From Paludibacteraceae bacterium (GTDB lineage: Bacteria; Bacteroidota; Bacteroidia; Bacteroidales; Paludibacteraceae), in assembly GCA_024405855.1 (NCBI GenBank), contig JAKSNZ010000016.1, positions 1 to 33,503 of the forward strand: DNA of 33,503 nt. The letters are read 5' to 3'. The notes beneath the pieces were generated by a model. That model saw only the letters and a program-made list of their open reading frames with translations. It did no database searches and was not told the DNA's origin. The first letter of the stretch is position 1, and the number at the start of each line of letters is the position of its first letter. Both the position numbers and the translations under genes were made by a program. Positions 1 through 7,307 of the stretch are shown here, piece after piece.

Positions 1-3000
1 CCTTGCAGATGAAGCATCTTATCCTGGTCATCAACATTTGGCAAGCAATATGAATATGACTCCTGATAAGGAGGTCCGAATTCAGGTATAACCATCCAAT
101 CCACTTCATTCAGAACAGCACTTACATAAAGGACAACGGTTGTATCAAATGAGCAATGTTCAAGTCCGTAAGTATACTTAAGTTCAACTGTTGACGTTGC
201 CTTAACCTTGGAGAAATCAAGTCTGTTTGTACCCTGAAGCACATACGCCGGCACTGTTGAGAACATACCGCCCTCTGGTGTAGCAGAGACTATGGCCTCC
301 TCACTATTGCAGTAGTTCATAGACTCCTTTAACCCTGAAATGACTATAGGCTCTTCTGAAACAACTTTAACAGTTACACTGTCCTCTATCACACAACCTG
401 TCTCTGTCTCTGCATATAAAGAATATTTAGTGGTTGTAAACGGCTGAACGGTTATACTAGGTATATTCATAGCACCGGTACTCCACTTGTATATGGCTGT
501 CTCTCCCCTATAGTCAATTGACAATGTAACTGATTCTCCAGGACAGATGGCGTTATGCGGCTGTGATGAATGTATTTTGAAATCAGCCACTGATTCCAAA
601 TCCAAATCAAGTTCAGGTTTCCCTTCTGTAGTAAAGTAATTGGTGCAATATGTATCAGTAATACGCTCTATCTTAATTACTACAGAACTCATAGGAGTAA
701 TAGCGTATTCAAAGGTATTGGTATCTGTATGTTCGTTTCTACTGACTCCGTTCTCTGAAATCACAAAATCAAAAGGAGCCTCACCCTTAAATACCACCTG
801 TATTATAGCCTCCTCGCCTGGACAAGCCACATCACCCATTATGTTAATCTTAGCAGTAGGTGCCTCTCTTTCAATAATGGTTGCCTTGCCAAGCATATCT
901 TTCTCACATTCAGTACCTATAACCCTTGCTTTTACCGTATATACACCTGCAGGGTTATCATACCATTGCATTTTTGCTCCTGTACCTTGAGTATAATCAA
1001 CTACTTGAATGCCGTTACGCAATAAAGCGTACTCTACATTATGTTCAGAACTTGACAATGCAACTATCATAGCATCAGTAGGATGTCCTTTACAATAGTT
1101 ATTGTCTCCAGACACCTCATACTGTATTGGATATTCCACCTTTGAAATTTTAACAGCATCGGTGCTTGAACAGAATGGTTCATCATGCAGCGTGGCCTTT
1201 ACCGTAAAATTCAGGTCTTCTGTAATAGGAACAGTAGTAGGCTGTGATATATTTGGATTATCAACCTTATCAGCAGGTGTCCAAACATAATCCACGCCTA
1301 ACTCACTTGCTGTGCCTAAAACATGAGTGCTACCGTAACAAACCTTAGCATCTTCACCTGCAAATGCAACGGGAGACGGAATAATTTTGGCTGTAGCCTT
1401 AATCTCAGACTCACACCTTTCCGTATCAGACAATTTTCTTGATGCGTGCAATGTAAAAATATTGTCGGTTCTTAAAGGTTTAGTAGTTATTTTATATGAT
1501 ACAGCTGAACCTTGAATTGAATCAACTGGAGTCCAAGAATAGGCAACATCACTCTCATTGACAATATTCTCAAAGGTTGCCGAGCCACCTGTACATATAG
1601 GAACCAAATCCTTTATAAGTTCAACTATTGGTTTTTCAACAACCGTTACAGTAACTGATGATGTTGCATTACAAGTGGTTAAAGATGTATTATATGCAGT
1701 TACAGTGAATGTAACGGTGGCAGAAAGCGGTCTGGTAACAGGATTTGGTATGGTTGGGTCCTCAAGCAGATTTGCAGGTTCCCAAGAGTAAGAAATGTCT
1801 GAAGATGGTGTAACGCTTTCTCCTAACTGAACTGTGGAGCCTGAGCATATTTTTTGGTCAGGTCCTGCAAAAACGGAAGGTGTCCTACGTATATCCACCT
1901 TAACCTCAACTTTTTTACTCTCACACTCTTTGTCTGAGAGTTGAGCAACCCAATAAGACTTCTCACCTGATACAGACATGTCAAAATCAGGCACTGACGG
2001 AGTTGATGTAGTTGAAGTTTCTGTTTCATACCAACGTAGTTCACCAGTTGCCGTGACCAAGTCTGCCCATTTGCCGTAACCTACCTTTTGACACTCCTTA
2101 TAATTTGTGACTTTAGGTGCCTGCGGATTTTGATAGACAACAGCCGTAACCTCCACCTTTGCACTCTCACAACCATCGGCAGATGTTTGTGATACCCAAT
2201 ATGATGATGATTGAGGTACATTTGTATCAAAAGAAGTTACTTGTATCGGATTGGTTGATGTTTCTGTGGCATACCACTTTTTAGCACCTGTAGCAGAGAC
2301 TAATGAACTCCAATCTTTTGTTCCGATAACCGGACATTCTGCGTATGAAGACACAATTGGAGAAGTAGGCAATGCAATTACATTTACCTTTACCTCAACT
2401 TTTGGACTATAACACCCAGATGTTGTCTTTTGTGCCACCCAATATGATTTGACACCAACCTCCGCTGTATTAAAACTTGCAGGTGTCGGCATCTCCACAT
2501 CAGAGCCTTGACTTTCAAACCATACCAAGGTCATACCTTCATCCTTTGTAACCAAAGATGTCCACGCTCTTGTTCCAGGTGTAGCACACGCACTATAAGA
2601 GGTTACGTCTGGTGCTTTTGGAGAAACCAAATATTTCTGAGACTTGGTCTCTGTTGCGGATTTACAGGAGTGAGCATTATCTGTTGAAGTTGTTGCCACC
2701 ACATTTATGGTATATGTTTGTCCGTCAACAGGATTTGCAACCTTATAAGCATTACCTGTAGGTGATACGGGAGTTCCGTCCAAATTCCATGAATATGTGG
2801 AATACGGGTCCGGCGATGTAAGTGTAAATATAACAGCCTCACCGCAACCGTCATTTGTGGTTATCTCAGGTTTTTCCGGTATTTTGATGTATGTGTTAAC
2901 GGCTTCACCTGTCTGAGAGTCGCAACCATCTTTAGATGCAGTAACTTTTACCGCATATTCTTTTTTATTTTCAAGTTTGGATTCTTCCACAGTGTATGTA

Positions 3001-4379
3001 TCGCCCGATACTGAAACAACAGCGTCATTTACATACCAGCTGTATGTGTTTTCTGCAACATAGTTTGTTATAGTGAATTGCGGAACGGTGCCGCATGAGA
3101 ACTGACTTTTTAATATAGGAGTTTCAGGCGATGCCTTATACACTCTTGATACAGGGTCAGAAGTTTGCTCTGTACAGCCGTCAGAAGCAGTAACAACCAT
3201 TGTGTATGTCACTCCTGATGTAGGAGAAACCAAAGTATATGCATTCCCTTGAGGAGTGACTTGAGTGTCATTTAATTTCCAAACATAGTTCACTCCATTT
3301 ACCGGATTCACTAATGTGTATGTAACAGGAACATTACAAACGGAAACAGGAGCTGAAACAACAGGCTTTTCAACACGTGCCGGCAACGATGATGTAAGGC
3401 TTGCCGCATTACCGTCCCAATCATACAAAGTGTATCTAAAGTAGCCTTCCACTTTATAATTGACACCTCTTACAGGATTTACAACCTCATACTGATTACT
3501 TGTAAATGTTATATCCTGTCCGTTTAACCTAAAATGAGGCTCGTATGTGGTGGCATCATAAGAATCAATTCTGAATATGAGTGTATTACATCCGTCACCT
3601 ATCTGTTTAATTACAGGAGTAGGAACATAGTAAGCGTTTAACGTATACACTGCATCTTTCTTTAGCAATTCTAAAGATGTGGCATCACCTTGCTTTATGC
3701 CAGGCAAATTAAGACGGCAATCACCCGCACCATTATCATTTATTATGACACCTTCTCCTGCCTTTAGCACTGTTTTTGAAGACGGATGTCCTACTTGCCC
3801 TGCATCCCATGTCCACTGATTTCCATCCTTAGATTTCAGTATCTTAAAAGTGGCGGGCGATGCATACACATCAAAATCGTATTCAAACTGGGTAGGGCTA
3901 CCTGTTGTAAACTTATGACTTCCTGCACTACTGGGGTCACCTGCAATACAGCCCTCTGTCAAAGGGTCAATCCAACATGCCACACCGTAGGTATAAACGG
4001 CATCATCAAGTTCTCTAAAGTCATGCGTATAATAATTCTTGTCGTATGTGTGAGAAGTATATATCTTAACTGAAAACTGCCCCGTTTGGCATGTTCCAAG
4101 AGTGTTAAGCAACAAGGTATCAGAAACATTCTCTACCGGTTGATTATCAACGCCTACATAATAGCTATAATCATCCCAATCTCCTGTTACAGACGCATAA
4201 ACAACCATCTCATCCGGCACATTTGAGCCTGCATTCTCAAAAGTAAAATATTTGGCATCTGTTGGTGATGAAGTTGGAAATATTGCTAAAGTATAAGCGG
4301 CAAACAATTCAACTGGAGATAGGAATATGAGCATTCCTATCATCATGGAAAATATATGTGATTTCTTCATGTTTTTCAT
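1..4379 (-). CDS. Giant secreted multi-domain surface protein, Ig/PKD-like repeats (partial, C-terminus outside window)
   Basis: An uninterrupted frame runs from ATG at 4379 (alternative in-frame ATG at 4370) off the left edge, giving 1459 visible codons. The N-terminus has a basic start and a hydrophobic core ending LFAAY, a typical Sec signal peptide. After a unique region of about 300 residues come Ig/PKD-like modules. Three contain TYTL/YSWxxN-type strands, three are related tandem units of about 82 residues with SYWVxQ and a GCxS cysteine, and about three are PKD-like with AGxDxxIC or ICxG and YxWxP motifs. Further modules have NYC and CPGE cysteines. Architectures like this in Bacteroidota usually end in a T9SS or gliding-motility C-terminal sorting domain; that end is not visible here, so the secretion route is inferred. 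Likely an adhesin or surface structural protein; no enzymatic domain seen. Its promoter lies at 4399-4430. Confidence 0.85.
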   Translation of the reverse strand, partial: MKNMKKSHIFSMMIGMLIFLSPVELFAAYTLAIFPTSSPTDAKYFTFENAGSNVPDEMVVYASVTGDWDDYSYYVGVDNQPVENVSDTLLLNTLGTCQTGQFSVKIYTSHTYDKNYYTHDFRELDDAVYTYGVACWIDPLTEGCIAGDPSSAGSHKFTTGSPTQFEYDFDVYASPATFKILKSKDGNQWTWDAGQVGHPSSKTVLKAGEGVIINDNGAGDCRLNLPGIKQGDATSLELLKKDAVYTLNAYYVPTPVIKQIGDGCNTLIFRIDSYDATTYEPHFRLNGQDITFTSNQYEVVNPVRGVNYKVEGYFRYTLYDWDGNAASLTSSLPARVEKPVVSAPVSVCNVPVTYTLVNPVNGVNYVWKLNDTQVTPQGNAYTLVSPTSGVTYTMVVTASDGCTEQTSDPVSRVYKASPETPILKSQFSCGTVPQFTITNYVAENTYSWYVNDAVVSVSGDTYTVEESKLENKKEYAVKVTASKDGCDSQTGEAVNTYIKIPEKPEITTNDGCGEAVIFTLTSPDPYSTYSWNLDGTPVSPTGNAYKVANPVDGQTYTINVVATTSTDNAHSCKSATETKSQKYLVSPKAPDVTSYSACATPGTRAWTSLVTKDEGMTLVWFESQGSDVEMPTPASFNTAEVGVKSYWVAQKTTSGCYSPKVEVKVNVIALPTSPIVSSYAECPVIGTKDWSSLVSATGAKKWYATETSTNPIQVTSFDTNVPQSSSYWVSQTSADGCESAKVEVTAVVYQNPQAPKVTNYKECQKVGYGKWADLVTATGELRWYETETSTTSTPSVPDFDMSVSGEKSYWVAQLSDKECESKKVEVKVDIRRTPSVFAGPDQKICSGSTVQLGESVTPSSDISYSWEPANLLEDPTIPNPVTRPLSATVTFTVTAYNTSLTTCNATSSVTVTVVEKPIVELIKDLVPICTGGSATFENIVNESDVAYSWTPVDSIQGSAVSYKITTKPLRTDNIFTLHASRKLSDTERCESEIKATAKIIPSPVAFAGEDAKVCYGSTHVLGTASELGVDYVWTPADKVDNPNISQPTTVPITEDLNFTVKATLHDEPFCSSTDAVKISKVEYPIQYEVSGDNNYCKGHPTDAMIVALSSSEHNVEYALLRNGIQVVDYTQGTGAKMQWYDNPAGVYTVKARVIGTECEKDMLGKATIIEREAPTAKINIMGDVACPGEEAIIQVVFKGEAPFDFVISENGVSRNEHTDTNTFEYAITPMSSVVIKIERITDTYCTNYFTTEGKPELDLDLESVADFKIHSSQPHNAICPGESVTLSIDYRGETAIYKWSTGAMNIPSITVQPFTTTKYSLYAETETGCVIEDSVTVKVVSEEPIVISGLKESMNYCNSEEAIVSATPEGGMFSTVPAYVLQGTNRLDFSKVKATSTVELKYTYGLEHCSFDTTVVLYVSAVLNEVDWMVIPEFGPPYQESYSYCLPNVDDQDKMLHLQ
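1885..2617 (-). repeat. Three tandem ~82-codon units inside the giant surface protein
   Basis: Three consecutive coding units of about 240 bp (roughly 2617-2370, 2370-2125 and 2125-1885) encode homologous segments. Each starts with V(T/S)(S/N)Y followed by a Cys, continues with a W-x-S/D-LV stretch and an acidic or polar middle, and closes with SYWVxQ, a Cys and KVEV. They are diverged at DNA level, so this is old domain duplication, not a recent identical repeat. They are read as Ig-like beta-sandwich modules. Confidence 0.7.
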
Positions 4380-4398
4380 AACATCTCTATTAAGGGTA

Positions 4399-4430
4399 CA
4401 AATATAGTGATTTTTACTTGAAAAATCAAA
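4399..4430 (-). promoter_or_regulatory. Bacteroidetes-type promoter of the giant surface protein gene
   Basis: On the minus strand a -33 element TTTG (4430-4427) is followed after exactly 20 nt by a -7 element TATATTTG (4406-4399). This matches the Bacteroidetes primary sigma consensus TTTG / TAnnTTTG. The predicted start lies near 4395, 15-25 nt before the candidate ATG codons at 4379 and 4370. Confidence 0.7.
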
Positions 4431-4443
4431 TAAAATGGCACAA

Positions 4444-4476
4444 AAAAAGCACCTTACATATAACAAGGTGCTTTTT
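4444..4476 (-). terminator. Rho-independent terminator after the acyltransferase gene
   Basis: A perfect 12-bp inverted repeat (AAAAAGCACCTT / AAGGTGCTTTTT) encloses a 9-nt loop, and on the minus strand it ends in a T run. It lies 16 nt after the stop codon of the acyltransferase gene and before the giant protein's promoter, so it insulates two minus-strand genes. The A/T flanks make it potentially bidirectional, but no plus-strand gene ends here. Confidence 0.85.
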
Positions 4477-4491
4477 AACTAAATTATTGTA

Positions 4492-5436
4492 TCATTTTCT
4501 GTTCTCTAACTCTTTCAAATAGCTTTCTATATGACGCTGTTTTTTTTCTTCATACACTTGGTCAAGTTGTATCAACAAGCCAAATTCTATGAGATTTCCA
4601 AAAGACTTACACACCGATGCGCCAAATGTACGCAGACTTGCAGACAAACCTATATACGCATTGACAAGCGGAGGTACATTCACTCCCAATTCACGAACTT
4701 TATGATTAAGTAACTTGAAGTTCTCCTTATAATCACCCGAATTGAAAATATTTTCCGCCATTTCAGGTGAAATAGAAATAGAGAACGGTTCTATTGGACT
4801 GACAAGGTTATCCGAGTCATTAAAATACTTATTAATGAATGCCAATATCAAATCCCTTGCTTGAGCATTATACTGAGGATATATGGTAACCTTTCCAAAC
4901 AAATACTTAACATCAGGAAGAACAATTGTCAAAGCACCAAGCCCGTCCCAAAGATTATCAAGAGCGTAAATACTCTTTGCACCCATCTTTGTAGCCTGGT
5001 AGTCAGGATGAACAAAAGACCTACCTAATTCAAGTGTGACAGGCAGGTAATCCTTTATAAACTTATCTGAAAAACGGAATATTTCTGAAGTTGCCAAAAA
5101 CGGCTGTCCGTCATCAGTAAGAACAATATCAGAACCTGCAATATACCTATAGCCACCCAGAATCTCCTTATTAAGAGGGTCCCATACAAACAATTGCTTG
5201 TATGGCTTTTCCATAACATCAAACTCATCAGTATCAGAAGACTTTCCAGAACCACCACCTGGCAGACGATACGACCACTCTCTCAGTCTGGCAATCTCAC
5301 GCATGACATTTGGAGATTCCGCGGCAGTGGTGACATAAATTTCATTACCACCCTTATTGGTGTATCTCAAAAACTTATCAGGAGTGAGTTCCTTGATTAT
5401 GAGTTCCCTATCAACCGGTTTTATAAGTTCTTCCAT
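4492..5436 (-). CDS. GNAT-fold N-acyltransferase, GlsB/OlsB (hemolysin)-like
   Basis: The 314-residue product resembles the GNAT 'hemolysin-like' acyltransferases (Acetyltransf_5/OlsB type) that move a 3-hydroxy fatty acid from acyl carrier protein to an amino acid. In Bacteroides the homologue GlsB starts glycine-lipid synthesis. Visible family features are the early LREWSYR segment, the strand GGYRYIAG, and EIFRFS followed by LELGRSFVHPDYQ, which is the acyl-CoA/ACP-binding beta-strand/loop region. A frame opening at TTG 5448 is possible, but that codon overlaps the predicted -7 box, so ATG 5436 was chosen. It is monocistronic: a promoter is directly upstream and a terminator 16 nt downstream, so no GlsA-like O-acyltransferase partner follows. 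Family call fairly sure; substrate (glycine, serine or ornithine) inferred. Confidence 0.8.
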   Translation of the reverse strand: MEELIKPVDRELIIKELTPDKFLRYTNKGGNEIYVTTAAESPNVMREIARLREWSYRLPGGGSGKSSDTDEFDVMEKPYKQLFVWDPLNKEILGGYRYIAGSDIVLTDDGQPFLATSEIFRFSDKFIKDYLPVTLELGRSFVHPDYQATKMGAKSIYALDNLWDGLGALTIVLPDVKYLFGKVTIYPQYNAQARDLILAFINKYFNDSDNLVSPIEPFSISISPEMAENIFNSGDYKENFKLLNHKVRELGVNVPPLVNAYIGLSASLRTFGASVCKSFGNLIEFGLLIQLDQVYEEKKQRHIESYLKELENRK

Positions 5437-5445
5437 AATAATTTG

Positions 5446-5477
5446 CAAAATTACAAATAAATGAATAAAACACCAAA
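5446..5477 (-). promoter_or_regulatory. Promoter of the acyltransferase gene
   Basis: Minus-strand TTTG (5477-5474), a 20-nt spacer, then TAATTTTG (5453-5446), a full match to the Bacteroidetes consensus. The predicted start falls at about 5443-5440, only a few bases before ATG 5436, so the transcript would be almost leaderless. Confidence 0.7.
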
Positions 5478-5523
5478 TTTATTTACAAAACGGAGTAATC
5501 TTATAGAATTGTTAATAACTTTT

Positions 5524-5560
5524 GTGTCTAATTGTGTCTAAAAAAGTTGCAAAGTGTCTA
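5524..5560 (+). promoter_or_regulatory. Putative MraZ operator: three GTGTCTA boxes on a 10-bp period
   Basis: GTGTCTA occurs at 5524-5530, 5534-5540 and 5554-5560. Starts are 10 and 20 bp apart, so all face the same side of the helix; the empty slot at 5544 holds the -33 region. The third copy reads AAAGTGTCTA. MraZ is known to bind short direct repeats at 10-bp spacing in its own promoter (TGGG-type in E. coli, AAAGTG-type in Mycoplasma). Position, period and sequence all fit autoregulation of the dcw operon. The assignment is inferred. Confidence 0.7.
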
Positions 5561-5577
5561 ATTGTTCCATATCTTTA
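5546..5577 (+). promoter_or_regulatory. Promoter of mraZ and the dcw operon
   Basis: A GTTG element (5546-5549, close to the -33 consensus TTTG) and TATCTTTA (5570-5577, one mismatch to TAnnTTTG) are separated by 20 nt. A start near 5581 would leave a leader of about 15 nt before ATG 5596. The GTGTCTA boxes bracket the -33 element, so a bound regulator should block RNA polymerase. Confidence 0.6.
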
Positions 5578-5595
5578 CACCCAAAATAAAAAAAC

Positions 5596-6045
5596 ATGCA
5601 ATCTCTAATAGGAAATATTGATGCAAGAGTTGACGCAAAGGGAAGAGCCTTTTTGCCTGCCCAATTTCGTAAGCAACTTGGTGATTGCAAGACATTTGTA
5701 CTTAGAAAAGACATATTCTGCAACTGTCTTATCTTATATACAGAGAGTGCTTGGGATGAGATGATAGCCACACTCAGACGCAGTTTGAACGGATGGAATA
5801 GAACCCAATCACAGGTATTCAGACAATTTGTATCTGAGGCAGACAGAATTGAGCTTGAAGATAACGGCAGAATGCTGATTCCACGCCGCTATATTGATGC
5901 TTTAGGCATCAAGTCAGATATCCGTTTTGTTGGCAGCGACACCACCATTGAGATATGGCCTGCCGGTAAAATTGAGGAGACTTTCACTTCAGCAGATGAT
6001 TTTGCAAAAGAGTTGGAACAAATGATGTCAACAGATAATATTTAA
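5596..6045 (+). CDS. mraZ: Transcriptional regulator MraZ
   Basis: First gene of the dcw cluster, 149 aa, the usual length. MraZ is a ring-forming DNA-binding protein with two AbrB-like swapped-hairpin domains. Both are visible: residues 9-27 (DARVDAKGRAFLPAQFR) and 88-103 (EDNGRMLIPRRYIDAL), each with the conserved D/N-x-(K/N)-GR-(A/M)-(F/L)-(L/I)-P pattern. It normally represses its own operon by binding direct repeats upstream; matching candidate repeats lie at 5524-5560. One base separates its stop from the next start, so it is co-transcribed with rsmH. Confidence 0.95.
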   Translation: MQSLIGNIDARVDAKGRAFLPAQFRKQLGDCKTFVLRKDIFCNCLILYTESAWDEMIATLRRSLNGWNRTQSQVFRQFVSEADRIELEDNGRMLIPRRYIDALGIKSDIRFVGSDTTIEIWPAGKIEETFTSADDFAKELEQMMSTDNI

Positions 6046-6046
6046 G

Positions 6047-6946
6047 ATGGCGGATGAATACCATATTCCAGTCCTACTGAGTCAAAGTGTCAACGCTCTG
6101 TCAATCAAAGAGAACGGTAAATATGCAGACTTGACATTTGGCGGAGGTGGACACTCTCGCGCTATCTTAGAGCAACTTGGAACAGAGGGCATTTTGATTG
6201 GTTTTGACCAAGACAAAGACACCATTGCAAACATACCCGATGATTCAAGATTCATATTTGCACAAAGCAACTTCAGATACCTGTACAACTTTGCCAAATA
6301 TAACAATCTGTTACCATTAGATGGCATTTTAGCAGATTTGGGGGTATCATCTCACCATTTTGATGAATCTGAAAGAGGATTCTCTTTTCGTTTTGATGGT
6401 CCGCTTGACATGAGAATGAACCAAAACTCAAGCCTGACGGCTGAGCAGGTTCTAAACACATATACTGAAGAGAAACTTGCAAATGTCTTCTACTACTATG
6501 GAGAGTTGCAACAATCAAGAAAGTTAGCATCGGAAGTTGTTAGAGAAAGAGAGTTGAAAAAGATTGATACAATCTTTAATTTTTGCAAAATTGTTGATAA
6601 GTTTTGCGGATATGACAAGAAGAAAGACCTTGCAAAGATATTTCAAGCACTTAGAATTGAGGTTAACGATGAATTAGGAGCATTGCAAACAATGCTTAAA
6701 AGTAGCGAAAAATGCTTGAGAAGAGGAGGTAAATTGGTTATAATTACATACCACTCGCTTGAAGACAGACTAGTAAAGAACTATATGAAGAGCGGCAACT
6801 TTGAAGGAAAAATAGAGGCTGATTTCTATGGCAACACCAATTCTCCGTTCAAACAGATAGGGAAAGTGATTGTACCTGACATTGAGGAACAGACCAAAAA
6901 CCCAAGGTCAAGAAGTGCAAAACTAAGAATAGCGGAAAAACTATAA
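6047..6946 (+). CDS. rsmH: 16S rRNA (cytosine(1402)-N(4))-methyltransferase RsmH
   Basis: 299 aa, typical length. RsmH (MraW) uses S-adenosylmethionine to N4-methylate C1402 of 16S rRNA at the decoding centre. The SAM-binding motif FGGGGHS is at residues 31-37, followed by the acidic FDQD at 53-56. Further family motifs are DGILADLGVSSHHFD, RGFSFRFDGPLDMRM and the C-terminal VIITYHSLEDRLVK and KNPRSRSAKLR. It is the standard second gene of dcw clusters, 1 nt after mraZ and 1 nt before the ftsL-like gene. Confidence 0.97.
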   Translation: MADEYHIPVLLSQSVNALSIKENGKYADLTFGGGGHSRAILEQLGTEGILIGFDQDKDTIANIPDDSRFIFAQSNFRYLYNFAKYNNLLPLDGILADLGVSSHHFDESERGFSFRFDGPLDMRMNQNSSLTAEQVLNTYTEEKLANVFYYYGELQQSRKLASEVVRERELKKIDTIFNFCKIVDKFCGYDKKKDLAKIFQALRIEVNDELGALQTMLKSSEKCLRRGGKLVIITYHSLEDRLVKNYMKSGNFEGKIEADFYGNTNSPFKQIGKVIVPDIEEQTKNPRSRSAKLRIAEKL

Positions 6947-6947
6947 T

Positions 6948-7307
6948 ATGAATTTGTTTACAAACATATCTGACAGTGCCATTGTAAAAGAGGTAAAATC
7001 AATCTCCAAAGATGTTACAAACGGCAAACTGATTAAGGAGTTTGTATTAAAGCAGGCAAAACTAATATTTCTTATTGTGGTATGCACATTCATTTATATG
7101 AACAATAGAATGATGTGTGAGAAAATGCTGAAACGCATAGACCAACTGAACAAGGAATTGACTGATACCAAATATGTTTCCACCATAATGGAAACTGAAT
7201 TATTGAGAGCCGGGTTACAGGAAAAAATAGAGAATCTTGTTGATAGTAGGGGCCTTGATTTGGAAAACCCCAAGATGCCACCTTATAAAGTATATAGAAA
7301 AAAATGA
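6948..7307 (+). CDS. ftsL: FtsL-like division protein
   Basis: A 119-residue bitopic protein. About 35 cytoplasmic residues are followed by one membrane segment (about 37-52, AKLIFLIVVCTFIYM) and a charged, heptad-like coiled coil (about 55-95). FtsL forms a periplasmic coiled-coil complex with FtsB/FtsQ that activates FtsWI. Sequence conservation in FtsL is very low, so the call rests on topology and on position between rsmH and ftsI. It overlaps ftsI by 4 nt (ATGA), implying translational coupling. Confidence 0.8.
   Translation: MNLFTNISDSAIVKEVKSISKDVTNGKLIKEFVLKQAKLIFLIVVCTFIYMNNRMMCEKMLKRIDQLNKELTDTKYVSTIMETELLRAGLQEKIENLVDSRGLDLENPKMPPYKVYRKK

Noticed and set aside
1885..2617. Regular ~240-bp periodicity considered as a non-coding repeat array or CRISPR
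   Set aside because: The periodicity is at protein level (SYWVxQ modules), the units are diverged in DNA and there is no repeat-spacer pattern.
640..4073. Several plus-strand open frames (640-990, 1102-1290, 1558-1791, 3786-4073)
   Set aside because: They lie antisense to the long continuous minus-strand surface-protein frame, show no recognisable domains and no promoters; they are shadow frames.
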